Assembly: GCF_000005505.3 (NCBI RefSeq)
Contig: NC_016132.3
Coordinates: forward strand, 744,001 to 808,000
Source of the DNA: Brachypodium distachyon
Lineage: Eukaryota; Streptophyta; Magnoliopsida; Poales; Poaceae
DNA length: 64,000 nucleotides
Reading direction: 5' to 3'
Program-made: the position numbers and the translations under genes
In this document: piece by piece, positions 22,290 through 33,735 of the stretch
How the letters are laid out: every line of letters begins with the position of its first letter
How positions within the stretch are numbered: position 1 is the first letter of the stretch
Notes under the pieces: generated by a model
The model's input: the letters and a program-made list of their open reading frames with translations, nothing else
Told to the model about the DNA's origin: nothing
Databases searched by the model: none

Positions 22290-24612
22290 ACTGAGAGAAT
22301 CCTGACAGGATAGAATTAGATTTGTTCAGGAGAGTGTCTTATGTAATACAAAGGCCATGGTTGTTGTATTTTCTCAAATTACTACAATCTAAAGCCCTTC
22401 ATGTTGAGTTTTTTTTTTGGTGTGTAGAATATCTCAACGTGTCCTTTGATCTAAACAGATGAAGAGCTCTTTAGGAACATTACAGTTGTTTTGTATTTTC
22501 ATAAGAAGAAAAAGACAAGTTATGCAAGCATGCCTAGTTTTAATAGGGAAAGATATCATTGTGTTCCTTACTTTGTTCAGTTTCTCTCTTTAACGCAAAT
22601 CTGTTTCTGGTTATTGTAATTGAAACTAACAGCATGCTTCAAAATGCTGCTTGCTTCAATAAAGCAGGAAACGGAATGTGAAGAAGTAATCTGGAAGTTT
22701 GAGGGTCTAACAAATGAAAATGAATTAGTAACCACAAGTGCTTTGGGTTCTATATAATTTCTACCAGGATAGTATGACACAGGTAGTGATGTAAATTAAG
22801 GTTTCGAAGGTCAAAAAATGCCTCGGATCTATATCAATTCATAGCAACAAAACTATAAAATGCTACATATATTTGTAACTACTGTTCTTTCAACTCCAGA
22901 TAACCTACTTTTCATAGTTGATAGCCAATCTTTGTTCCATTGACCCTGCTAGAGGATATTTTAATAATATCAGTCCAGGGAATTAGGCCTTTGGGCTTGC
23001 AATGCTGTGTGCAAGGGATCAGAGCATCGCCACACTGACTCCAGCTAAAGGAACAGTGAGCCACATTGCACCGGAACCATACTCTGGAGCTTTGGGACAA
23101 TATCCTACAAGAAGGAGGTGCTGGAAATGGTGAGGAGGAGGAGTCAGATCCACAGATTAAGATCAAACCGAAGTTTATATTCCAGAGATGATATACAAAA
23201 TAACAATCACGATGCCAGAACTGGAATCGACAGGTGACATGGCTGAAGAAGAGAATGGGATGATAAGTTGATCACCCATATATGGCCAAAGTGGTGTTAA
23301 CAGGAAGCTTTCAGAGTCTAGGGGTGCCTCCTAAGCCATATGTTCATATCCGGGACACCCTATGCTGCACATTTAGCAAAAAATATTAGTACACTGATTC
23401 TGAAAATGTTTGAGACTTGGTATGCTGCAGTAATGCCTAGTGCACATCCGCTTGATTTTCAGCTCAATTAGCATTCCTATAGTAAAGCCTATGGCATCAG
23501 CTAAAGGTGTGTCAGGAGTTGCTGTTTTACGATGCATCATCACTAGTGTGGCCTGTTTCCATCCTTGACATGGTGTACCCGACTAGCCACCATCACTCAA
23601 AAGTCAAAAGAGAGTGAAGAGGATGGTTCACCTTCTGGATGCGGAGGAGGTCAAAGACGGCAGTGAGGTGCCCCCAAGGGGACTCGCTGCAGACAAGAGC
23701 GGCTGAGAGAAACAGAACTGCAAAGAAAGGACAGTGGCGGCGTGCCACAGAAGTGTCTGGCGACCGGAAGCCTTGGGCAGCTGCCGTCGCCGGAGCTCCG
23801 TCGAGAGGTGGGAAGGCACAGAAGCGTAATTGGAGCGAACAGCGGCCCAGCAAGTTAGGCATCTCCAAGGCAAAGCAGAATTTCTGTTGACAATTACAAC
23901 TACGTATATTCACTATTCAAGTCTTGTAGTAATAATTTGTTGTTTTGTACAGGGCTTGTATGGTCATAATTTTGCATCAAATGTTGCATGTTTACGTCCT
24001 GATGAACAACCATTTTTTTTCAGAATTTTTTTCACAGCCTTTTGAAATAGACGAAGAGAAAGGGTCTATAATGTGTATGTTGATGCAAGTCAAGAAAATC
24101 TCCTTTTATATATCCCTCCCATGAAAACAATACATGCTTCCCTAAAAATAACAGAACTATACATGCTTGTAACCTACTCCGTACTATATATATAGCTCCC
24201 CCCATGTATTGAAAAATTATAAGTCAATTCAGTTTTCAGTACAGAGGATTATAACGGGTTATAGAGAGATTGGAGAGGATAACACATAAAAGGATAGGAA
24301 AAGAGATGTCAACCTCAAGTGTACAAGGAAAGCAGGAGAAGCTGACAAAGATGAGGAGGCTTTTCACCACCCTCGTTTGCACGCAGATGACAAAGTTACG
24401 AAAGCGAGAGAAACTTTGGCCCCATAGTTGACTCCAGCATGCTAGGTTGTTGAATGTTGACAGCTGAATAATTTATGGCGTGCATCTTCGAGAAATTCTT
24501 TGGCCCTTTCCCTTGCTAGTATTGGTTCTTTCTGCCCTGTCACCGACTCACCTGCCAAAGTCATGGGTTTAACTCATCAAATGCTAACAAGTGAGAGCAA
24601 ACCACGGAAAAC
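22290..24612. other. Intergenic region between TLK-B and TLK-C
   Basis: Mostly AT-rich. Two minus-strand frames look protein-like. 22912-23166 is Cys- and Trp-rich (CRILSQSSRVWFRCNVAHCS). About 23850-23630 has a possible signal segment (FFAVLFLSAALVCSES) and ends in a plausible donor CAGAAG|GTGAAC. They might be exons of one decayed gene, but no family was recognised and no joining splice sites were proven. A TATA-like tract lies at 24183-24193. Confidence 0.25.
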
Positions 24613-26452
24613 ATGGTAGTGGTGAACAACTCTTGCGCTCTCCTCCTACTACTCCTCGTTGCTGGAAACGAGGCCATCACATTCACCATTGTCAACCCAT
24701 GCCCGTACAACGTGTGGCCAGCCGCTGTGCCGGTGGGCGGCGGCAGGCGGCTCGACCCAGGGCAGGTGTGGTCGCTGGACGTGCCCGCTGGCACCATGAG
24801 CGGTCGCATCTGGGCACGCACAGGCTGCTCGTTCGACGGCACCGGGAACGGCTCATGCCAAACAGGTGGCTGCGGTGGCGTGCTCTCCTGCACAGCCTTT
24901 GGCCAGCCGCCAGTCACACTGGCCGAGTTAACAATTGGAATTGGCCAAACGAGTGACTACTTTGACATCTCTGTCATTGATGGCTTCAACGTGCCCATGG
25001 AGTTCCTGCCAGTGCCGGTGAAGGGAGAGCAAGGGTGCAGCAAGGGACCGCGCTGCGCAACGAACATCACGTCGCAGTGCCCGAGCGAGATGAAGGCGCC
25101 GGGGGGCTGCAATAACTTGTGCACCGGGAACAGGTCTTCAAGAAATTGCACCTACTCAGGCTTCTTTAAGCGGATGTGCCCGGAGGCTTACAGCCTCCTG
25201 ACTGATTCTGCCATGTTCACTTGCCCGACGGGAACCAACCAACTACCAGATCGTCTTCTGTCCCCTGATCAATCTAGCAGTTCCGCCTGCAACTGTTGGG
25301 CCAAGAAGGACAAAACCCATAACCATAAACAGAGTTGTTGTGATTTTACCTACTGAAGGCGGCTTTCTTTTGCTCACCATGCTGTCCATAACCATTTTCT
25401 ACATATGCCAACGAAGAACACAACGAGAACAGGAGATGGAGGAAGAGTTTGGGGATCTACAAGGAATGCCAATGAGGTTCACATTCCAACAGCTAAAAGT
25501 AGCAACAGAGAAATTCAAAGACAAGCTTGGGGAAGGAGGTTTTGGGTCTGTTTTCAAGGGACAATTTGGTGAGGAAACAATTGCAGTTAAACGTTTGGAT
25601 CTAGCTGGTCAGGGTAAAAGGGAATTTTCGGCAGAGGTTCAGACAATTGGCAGCATCCATCATATAAATCTGGTAAGGTTGATCGGTTTCTGTGCAGAAA
25701 AATCCCATAGGCTCTTGGTATATGAGTATATGCCCAAAGGATCCTTGGACAGGTGGATCTATTGCCGAGATGACGATAATGCTCCTCCTCTGGATTGGAA
25801 CATGCGTTACAAGATTATTACTCACATAGCTAAGGTTCTCTCTTATCTTCATGAGGATTGCACAAAAAGAATTGCTCATTTGGATGTCAAACCACAAAAT
25901 ATCCTCTTAGACGATAACTTCAATGCAAAACTTTCAGATTTTGGACTATGCAAGCTCATTGATCGAGATATGAGCCAAGTGGTTACTAAAATGAGAGGCA
26001 CACCTGGATATTTAGCTCCTGAATGGTTGACATCACAAATCACGGAAAAGGCTGATGTCTACAGCTTTGGCGTAGTGGTCATGGAAATCATCAGTGGAAG
26101 AAAGAACATCGACACTTCCCAGCCGGAAGAGAGCATCCATCTTATTACCCTACTGGACGAAAAGGTGAAGAGTGATCAGTTGGTAGATTTGATTGATGAC
26201 CACAGTAACAACATGCAAGTACACAAGCAAGAAGCAATTCAGATGATGAAGCTCGCGATGTGGTGTCTGCAGATTGATTGCAAAAGAAGGCCCAAAATGT
26301 GTGAGGTCGTCAAAGTCTTGGAAGGTACCATGGATGCAGAGACCAACATGGATCATAACTTTGTGGTAACATTTCCGGCAAACTTTGGTATTCCTGGAAG
26401 TACGAGCGCCTCAGCTCCACCACTAGCCTCAGATGTATCTGGTCCCAGATGA
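24613..26452 (+). pseudogene. TLK-C: thaumatin-like receptor kinase with 4-bp duplication
   Basis: The ATG at 24613 begins [18 protein letters not shown] (signal peptide), then a thaumatin domain ([11 protein letters not shown]; here GG replaces the GD of A and B). At 25235-25242 the tetramer CCAA is doubled within ACCAACCAACTACC. The frame shifts just before the last conserved thaumatin Cys and stops at 25356 after 247 residues. In the shifted-back frame the sequence runs without a stop through linker, membrane segment (GGFLLLTMLSITIFYICQ) and a complete non-RD kinase (GEGGFGSV, AVKRL, HLDVKPQN, DFG, APEW) to TGA at 26450-26452. As written it encodes a secreted thaumatin-like protein. The kinase frame (from 25340) would need separate initiation. 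Confidence 0.85.
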
Positions 26453-27526
26453 TCTGAGACAAGCCCCAAAACATATCTAATTAGATATTAGCAGAGATTT
26501 TCCTATGTAAATAGAAGACATTGTCCTTTATCTCGAGTTAATTTTACTTGCAAGGATGTCACCACAGTGAAAACCTTTTTATAATCTACAACAGAGGTAG
26601 AAATCATATTTACTATTTTGTTCAGGTGTGTTTTTGTGGCAGAAAGCTGTTCTTAATATTTAGAGTTGAAAAAAATGCTCCTACGTCCACCACAGGTTAC
26701 AGCAGAGAGATGCACGGCTTCAAAGCAAATAGGTAGTTCGGGGCGCTGGTAAACACCGGTTTAGAAGTAACCTCAATTGCCTTTTAAATTATTTGGAATT
26801 ACAACTGGGTTCCTCAGGCACATGTGTATTGATGTACAAACAGATAGCCATGTAACAAGGCAAACACAGGACTGTAAAATGCCACACAAATAGGTAAGGT
26901 TTACTCCTTCTCAACCGCCCCAGATAACCTATCCATGCCCCTGCCAAACGGCCGGGTTGCAGTATTATAAACATTTTAATTCCACTATCAAATCTGTGTG
27001 CATCGATCGACGGCCGGAGGAGATCCTCTGCTTCATCTAAAAAGATTGCTAACTGATGGCAACTTTTTTTTGTGTGTGTGCAATAGGAAGAACAACAATG
27101 CCGGTGGATCCAATAGTTACGGCGGCGAGAAGTAACCAAAGGTACATTGTGCAGATATTTGTGATGGTATTAGCACACAGAAGTACTGTTCGGGTGGAGA
27201 AATTCTTACCTGGATACTTGTTTGAACTCCGTAGTCTGACGAATCTGATGGGGAAAAAGATACCCATTCTTCGCCCTCGCAGCACGCGGATAATCCAGAG
27301 ATGAGATGAACACCGAGCCCGCGGCTCGTCCCTTCCTGACAACATCCTTCCACGGACCGTCGCCGCTTCTCAATCGGCTCGGACCGCCGCCTGGCTTGAG
27401 ATGCGGAGGAAGAGGAGGGGCGGGCGGCGGTGGCGCGCCGAGGCATCGGTAGGCGACGACGGCGAGCAATCATTTGGGCTCTAATGACGCAGGCCACTCC
27501 TCCTCGGCCCAGGCCCAGGCCCAAAT
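26453..27526. other. TLK-C 3' region and intergenic DNA
   Basis: TLK-C 3' UTR, then unassigned sequence. A minus-strand frame, 27469-27206 (LKPGGGPSRLRSGDGPWKDV, SSLDYPRAARAKNGYLF), ends at a strong donor CAG|GTAAGAATT near 27212 and points away from FBX-4. It could be the first exon of a divergent gene or a captured piece. No family was recognised. Confidence 0.3.
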
Positions 27527-27554
27527 GCCCAATACTATTCGTGAACAAAATCAG
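27527..27554 (+). promoter_or_regulatory. Conserved F-box promoter block
   Basis: GCCCAATACTATTCGTGAAC plus AAAATCAG lies about 75-95 bp before the FBX-4 start codon. The same block precedes FBX-3 at 16264-16288, about 50-75 bp before its start. Confidence 0.5.
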
Positions 27555-27623
27555 AAAAATAGCTAGCGTCTTCTGCTCAAAAAAAGAAGCTAGCGTCTCT
27601 TTCCCCCAAATCCACATCACCAC

Positions 27624-28767
27624 ATGACTGAGGAGGGCGGCGGAACGCGCCGCCGCGGCAGCTCGCCGGCGGCGCCTGCCTCCCTGCCGGACGACGAGGA
27701 CCTCCTCCGTGAGATCCTCCTCCGCCTCCCGCCGCAGCCATCCTCCCTCGTGCGCGCCTCCGCCGTCTGCAAGCGGTGGCGACGGCTCGCCACCGACCCC
27801 AAGTTTCTCAATTGCTTCCGAGCCCACCACCGGAAGCCGCTACTCCTCGGCTACTTCGGGCTCGGCGAAGATGATAGCATCGTGTTCAACCCCGTCCTGG
27901 ACCCTCCCGACCGCATCCCACCTGAGCGCTTCTCCCTTCGCAGCTACAGCCGCCGCCACCGCGAGAACTATGTGCTCGGGTGCCGCCACGGTCTCGTCCT
28001 CGTCAAATGCCGGTCGCGGAAAGAGGTCGCTGTGTGCGAACCCATCTCCGGCGAGCAGCGTCACGTGGCCGTTCCACTGGAGTTGCAGACGGGCTCTATC
28101 TCTCTCAACGGGGCGGTGTTATGTGCCGCCAGCGACCACGGCCATGTGCACGGCGGCTGCCACTCGAGCCCCTTTAAGGTGGTCCTGGTGTCCATTTCCC
28201 TTGATAATCGACCCCTCGCCTGCGTTTACTCTTCGGAGACTGGTATATGGGGCAATCTCATCTCAACAGCGGCACCATGTATGCTAGATGATTCTGGCTT
28301 TCCTAGTACCCTTGTTGGTAATGCCCTTTATTGGTTGGATTCGAGCAATGGTATACTTGAGTTTGATTTGGATGGAGAGAGCCTGTCTGTGATCACGGGG
28401 CCTCCCACTATAGATGATTTACCCAATGACGGAATTCAGATAATCCAGGCTGAAGAAGGTGATGTTTGCTTGGTCATATTTTATTACCCTAGCATCCAAA
28501 TATGGCAGAGGAAGGTCAATTGTCATGGTGTTGCCACCTGGTTGCTGCGCAAGAGTGTTGATATGCATAATATTATTGGGCTTCATCCTCAGATTGAGGG
28601 ATGGGTCGGAGGATATATACTGGGATATGTTGAGGATATCGATGTCATTTTTATATGTATTGACTCCAACTTCTACATGGTTCAACTTAAGTCAATGCAA
28701 TTCAAGAGACTACATCGAATTGAATATATCGTTTACTGCTATCCTTTCACAAGCTTTTATACACCAG
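27624..28767 (+). CDS. FBX-4: F-box protein, exon 1
   Basis: An intact F-box gene. The ATG at 27624 leads into the F-box (LPDDEDLLREILLRL, PSSLVRASAVCKRWR, DPKFLNCFRAHH) and a full F-box-associated region (CAASDHGHVHGGCHSSPFK, ACVYSSETGIWG, LEFDLDGESLSV, YPSIQIWQRKVNCHG, IDSNFYMVQLKSMQFKRLH). The unspliced frame would stop after 391 residues at 28799. The conserved donor CCAG|GTGATT at 28767/28768, in the codon for the Gly of FYTPG, joins in frame to the terminal exon at 31112. It is probably a substrate-recognition subunit of an SCF E3 ligase. The target is unknown. Confidence 0.88.
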
Positions 28768-29531
28768 GTGATTGCTCATCCCTACTCCCTATATGGTAGG
28801 AGTAACCCAGTCCAGTTATGTTCCTTACGTCGGTGCTCGAACATTTTATTCTGCTCTTTAAGTCGCTAGCAACTTAAGCATAGCTAGCGGTTTCCCTTTG
28901 TTAGATAGACAAACGTATATCTGTTTTGTTTTTGGAGTCATCAATCAACGCAGCTATCTTCCTTATTGGGCAATGCCGAATCAAATGTCAAATCCTAGGA
29001 TGTGCACTAATTGTGTCTCGAGTGTGTTTGTACTTGGTATCTCTGGGCCTGTAAATACTCTTCCACCATTTCAATACAACGAGACGCAATGTTTTTGCGT
29101 TTTCTCGAGGGGAAAAAATCAAATGTCAATTAGTAAAATATTGTCAAATGAGAAACTGAGTTAGACTGTTTGGAATGTCAAAGCTTGATATTTTTTTATC
29201 GAGTACTATCTATTTAATCTTACTATTTCTTGGCAGCAACTTTGACTGAATCCATACCTTTTGAAATAATTGTTTTCTTTGTCAGTTCTTGAAGACCCTC
29301 CACCGAGTGACTAGTACATTTGTAGCACACCAAAAGAAATTGCATTTCTTGTCTCTAATCAGGCTCCATTTACTTAAAACTGAATACCAAAGATTACTTT
29401 TGTTGCTAGAGTTTGTTAGTTTTAGCATGTTTTATTTTTGTCTGCCTGGCATGACATGTGATGAATTTACATGAGAAAAATTGTAAGCGCTGTTTTTTTT
29501 TCTTCTCTGCTGAAACCTTCATTATGAGATA

Positions 29532-30902
29532 CTCCCTCCTTCTGTAAAAGATGTTTGGGTTTTCCAAGAAAATTAAGCAATTTGTAGAAACCTCCCTCCT
29601 CCCCTCCATTAAGCTGATGCTTCGATTCAAACAACATTTACTACTCTTGTCACGGGCGCAGTCCTAGGTATCCAAATAAGAGACATATCACATTAGTATC
29701 TTCTAAAGGGGAAGACTGATTGGCGGACGACCGCCCGGCGCGGACGAATTCCGACCAGGTGACTCACCGCCGCCCGGCCCTGGCCCAACTGGATGTCTGC
29801 CGCCGTCTGCGGCCGGCGCGCTACTGCGCCGCCTCGCCGCACCGCCCTCTCCAACCGCCACCACCGCCGGTTCGCCGCCGCCCCCGCCATCCTCTAAGCT
29901 CGGGATCCGGTGGTCTTATCCGGCGCCGGCCAACCCCCGCCCCCTAACTCTAAGAAAGGTCGTCGGGACTTACCTCTTCACCACCATCACCTCCTCGCTT
30001 TCGCTGTCATCGACGCGGCCTGCCGTGTCGCCGCCGCCGCGGCTCGATCTAGGCCTCGCCGTCTTCGGCTCGGACCTGACTCACCCTCGCCGGCTCTGAC
30101 TCGCCTTGCCGCTTGCTCTGTTGAATCGTTATGAGGCAAGCAAGACTAAATCAATCTAGTTATACCTCCTCCGTGCCTTGAGGTGTGTCTGCCTTTCATG
30201 GCGCCGTCGTGACTCTTGGGTCCAAGGTCACCTCGTACAGGCCCTAAAACCATTATCCCATGACTAAGGCAACTAGTTCATGACAACTCTACTGCGCATG
30301 CCACAACAATTATTAAGGCAAAAAATACACAATGACCAGCGCCAGCCTGCCCAACACCGTCTTGCCCAGCGTCGGGTACAGCACTGCCCTGCCCCCCATT
30401 GGGTACTGGCTTCCTCGTCGTCGTCCAGGTCTACAATCTTGGCCCCGCTACCACGCCGCTGCTGCCGGCAGGGAAGAAAGGACGGAATCAACCAGAACCT
30501 GGCTACACGAGCACGGACGGGGCCACCTCCAGATCCTCCGCAGCTGCGTGTTGCGCCGCCGGCTCCTCCGCGTGCTCCTCCTCCGTCCGCCATGGCTGTG
30601 GTGTGACGAGGGGCTCCCAGCAGCTTATATGGATCGGCCTCCATGGGTGGGGATGAGAGCCACGGTGTTGGATTGGAGGCCGGATCGACGGTATTGGGGG
30701 TTGGAGTATTCGGTGGAAAGGATTGTATCAGGGGGAGAGAACTCGGTGGAGAGAAGAGGATTGGGGTCTCCGCTGGGCTGAAATTGAGGGTGCAACCGGG
30801 GGGCTAAACGCAAAATTGACCGCTGGGACTGGGAGCCAAACGTACAGTCTTTTGCGGAAAAACGGTGGAGCCAAACGTACGGTCTTTTGCGGACGGAGGG
30901 AG
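29532..30902. mobile_element. Mariner/Stowaway-type non-autonomous element with GC-rich cargo
   Basis: Inverted ends CTCCCTCCTTCTGTAAAAG and, reversed, CTCCCTCCGTCCGCAAAAG are flanked by TA on both sides (29530-29531, 30903-30904). At 1371 bp it is far longer than a standard Stowaway. The interior is GC-rich (29700-30120, 30350-30650) with low-complexity frames and no transposase. Near the right end the phrase agccaaacgtacrgtctttt occurs twice in tandem. It lies inside the FBX-4 intron. Confidence 0.65.
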
Positions 30903-31111
30903 TAGCTAAGTATACTGTTTTTAGGATTGCATTCTTTCCATTTGTCAACAGCTAGAAAGCATCTACAAAAGTGAGCTATAAAGTATATTTATTAAAAGTA
31001 AGTTGTTTTATCAGGTTATGTTGTCGGTAACCAAGCCACTGCTTCCTTTCTCGTATCCATTTGTGTTTTCCTTGGAATATCCATTAATTACTTGACTTCT
31101 TATGCTTCTAG

Positions 31112-31164
31112 GCATAGCGAATGCTGGTGGATGTGATGGATCTGAAATGTTGGATCATGCATAA
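31112..31164 (+). CDS. FBX-4 terminal coding exon
   Basis: The acceptor TTATGCTTCTAG ends at 31111. The exon reads GC ATA GCG ... GCA TAA and adds GIANAGGCDGSEMLDHA to FYTP. The same exon with the same phase exists for FBX-2 (14615-14563), FBX-7 (58719) and, frame-shifted, FBX-3 (18392). Conservation of phase and peptide across copies supports a real exon. The intron is 2344 bp because a DNA transposon sits in it. Confidence 0.75.
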
Positions 31165-31916
31165 GATGGCTGTCTGGTTTGATGTGCTAATGTGCTGACA
31201 TCGTTTGACCGGTAAGAATACAATCTGAACATAGTTTGTGAGGTTTGGATTGTTTGATGTTTTGTAGGGTAAATATCCAGCTGCCAACATGGTTAGCGTG
31301 CACCCGCTCACTACTTTCCATTCAGCTGTAGGGGACTCACACCTGAGTAACGCAGACAAGACAACAACTAAAATCAGGGTTTATGCCAAGTTAAAATGGC
31401 TCTCTTTTTTTGGAATCTGTAACCCTAAACCCGCAGAATCTATAAGCTGAAAGCCATGTATTAGTAGTCCATTTTGTTATTTACAAATAGCAGTCACAGC
31501 ATTCCTAGAAGTATGATATCTGTTACAGAGCTCCTCTGTATATTGCCGAGCTGACCATGGCTTTGGACACACATAATGTTCTTCTCTGTGTTGTATAGGT
31601 TGCTACTAGCCTACTACTAGGTTCTGTCTGTATCTCTATCAGGTCACTAACTGGAGATCTCTACTAACTGATTGACGATTTTGTTTTCTCTAGGTGAAGG
31701 AAATGCTGCGGGAGTTCTCTTTGAGTTTGTCACATTTCATCAATATGGTCGGCAGTTGGCATATCTGTTATCTGAAAAAAAAAAGACTTGCTAAGTGTGT
31801 GTACTTTAGTCTAGCTAAGTTTCTTACGGATCAGGATGTACTTGGATACCGAAACCAGAGTTCTAATTTCTCATAGTAATGTTTCAATTTTATTTCCGCC
31901 TTATTTTGCTTTTTTA

Positions 31917-31994
31917 CTACTACCTCCGTCTCGTATTAAGTGCTGAAACGTCCATTTAGACAAATTTGAATCACTTGACATGGAACGGAGGGAG
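31917..31994. mobile_element. Short Stowaway MITE (78 bp)
   Basis: Ends CTACCTCCGTCTCGTATTAA and ...GGAACGGAGGGAG are flanked by TA (31915-31916, 31995-31996). It lies in the non-coding 3' exons/introns of FBX-4. Confidence 0.65.
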
Positions 31995-32336
31995 TACATG
32001 CTGCTGATCTCTTTTTCTATACAACCAGCTCATTTATTATCACCACATTTTGTGCCGATCTGCCGGGCAGTACTTCACATGCTGTTTTGCTGCTGTATAT
32101 TGTTTGAATTATGCTGAAACTCAACAATGTGTTGCAGATGGTAACTGCCTGTCGGAACATCAGTATCCGAATAAGGCGGATCGGTCAAGATGGACCTATG
32201 CCATTTGCAGGTGTAGTTCGGCTGGTCCAGGTGCTGCTTTCTCTAGGATTTTTCCGAATACGGAGGGAAGGATTATTACCATGCTCTGTAACTTCACTGA
32301 ATCCAGGTCCATTCCCCACTCCCCTCCCCAGTCCAC

Positions 32337-33735
32337 ATGAGTGAGAGTGAGGGTGGCGGCAGCTCGCGGGCGGTGCCTGCCTCGCTACCCCGGACGACGA
32401 CGACCTCCTCAGTGAGATCTTCCTCCGCCTCCCGCCGCAGCCATCCTCCCTGCCGTGTGCCTCCGCCGTATGCAAGCGGTGGCGACGGCTCGTCACGGAC
32501 CCCAAGTTCCACCGATGCTTCTGCGCCCACCACGGGAAGCCGCCCCTCCTCGGAGTCTTCAAGGACGATGGCATGATCGTCTTCAACCCCATGCTGAACA
32601 CACCCGACCGCATACCTCCCGAGCGGTTCTCCCTTCGCAGCTGCAGCAACTGCCACGACAACGACGTGCTCGTGTGCCGCCACAGTCTCGTCAAATGCGT
32701 GATGTGTAAAGATGTCGTTGTGTATGATCCCATCAAGGCGACCATGGCCATGTGCACGGCAGCTGTCACTCGAGCCCCTTTAAGGTGGTCCTGGTGTCCA
32801 TGCCAAAAGATGATAAACATCGACCCCTCGCGTGTGTTTACTCTTCAGAGACGGGCATATGGCCAGCGGATCCATTTCTTCTATTATACTGATGTCTATC
32901 CTGGTACCTTTGTTAGTAAGAATTTTTTTCTCAATTGGCCCCATGGCGGACGTTTTTGATAGAAATGGGGCCTTCCGAACGAAATGGCAAAAATGGTTTG
33001 CCGGAAAACACATAAAACGACACGTGGCCTTTCTTCCAATGGCATTGGCGGAAAGACCTTTCTGCCTTTGGGATCGGCGGAAGGGGGGCAGAAGCGCTTC
33101 TCAGCACACAAAGTCAAATGCACAAAACACTGTTGGCGGAAAAGCCACGTGTCGCTTTGTGTGCTTTCCGCCAGGCTAGTTTTGTCAATAGTTATTGGAG
33201 GGAGACATTTTTGACAAAACCGCGAGCCAGGGGGCCACCCCGCAAAAAATCCTATTGGTAATGCACTAATGCTCTTTATTGGTTTTATAAGACCGATGTT
33301 TTGCTTGAGTTTGAGTTGGATGGACAGAGCCTATCTGTGATCACGGGGCCTCCCGATACAGATGATTTCTCTGATTGCAGCCGTTGGATAATCCAGGCTG
33401 AGGATGGTGCTGTTGGCGTGGTAAAATTTTCTTACCCTAACATCCAAATTTGGCAAAGGAAGGTCAATTACCACGGTGTTGCCACATGGTTGGTGCGCAT
33501 GACTGTTGACATGCATAGTATTATTGGGCTTCCTCCTCAGCTTGGGTTTCGGGCGAGAGGGAGGGAAACTATACTGGGATACGCCGAGGATACCGATGCC
33601 ATTTTTATATATGTGGACTCCAATGTCTACATGTTTCAGCTTAAGTGAGTGCAATCCAAGAGACTTCATGAAACCCATGATGTCATGTGCTACCATCCTT
33701 TCACAAGTTTTTATGCATCAGGTGATTGCTCATCC
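32337..33735 (+). pseudogene. FBX-5: degraded F-box pseudogene
   Basis: Homology to the F-box paralogs is clear but the gene is broken several times. A 2-base insertion lies at the LPDDD codons (ctaccccggacg). About 130 bp are missing between VVYDPI and the HVHG region. A transposable element is inserted at about 32912-33254 in the VGNALYW region. A TGA sits in the VQLKSMQ segment (cttaagtgagtg at about 33644-33655). The 3' half, 33301-33648, is still open (LEFELDGQSLSVITGPPD, YPNIQIWQRKVNYHG). The spliced terminal exon was not found. No functional product is expected. Confidence 0.88.
32912..33254. mobile_element. MITE-like insertion in FBX-5
   Basis: About 340 bp interrupt the F-box homology. 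The ends agaatttttttctcaattgg(cccc) and, reversed, aggattttttgcggggtggc(cccc) form an imperfect inverted repeat. Exact ends and the target duplication could not be fixed. There is no transposase. Superfamily is unknown. Confidence 0.55.

Noticed and set aside
27117..27830. 237-codon minus-strand frame covering the FBX-4 start
   Set aside because: Mostly antisense to the F-box exon. Only the part left of 27470 might be a separate exon, and it is more plausible in another frame.
32780..33214. Several short frames on both strands in 32.8-33.2 kb
   Set aside because: They fall within the MITE-like insertion in FBX-5 and mirror its inverted structure.
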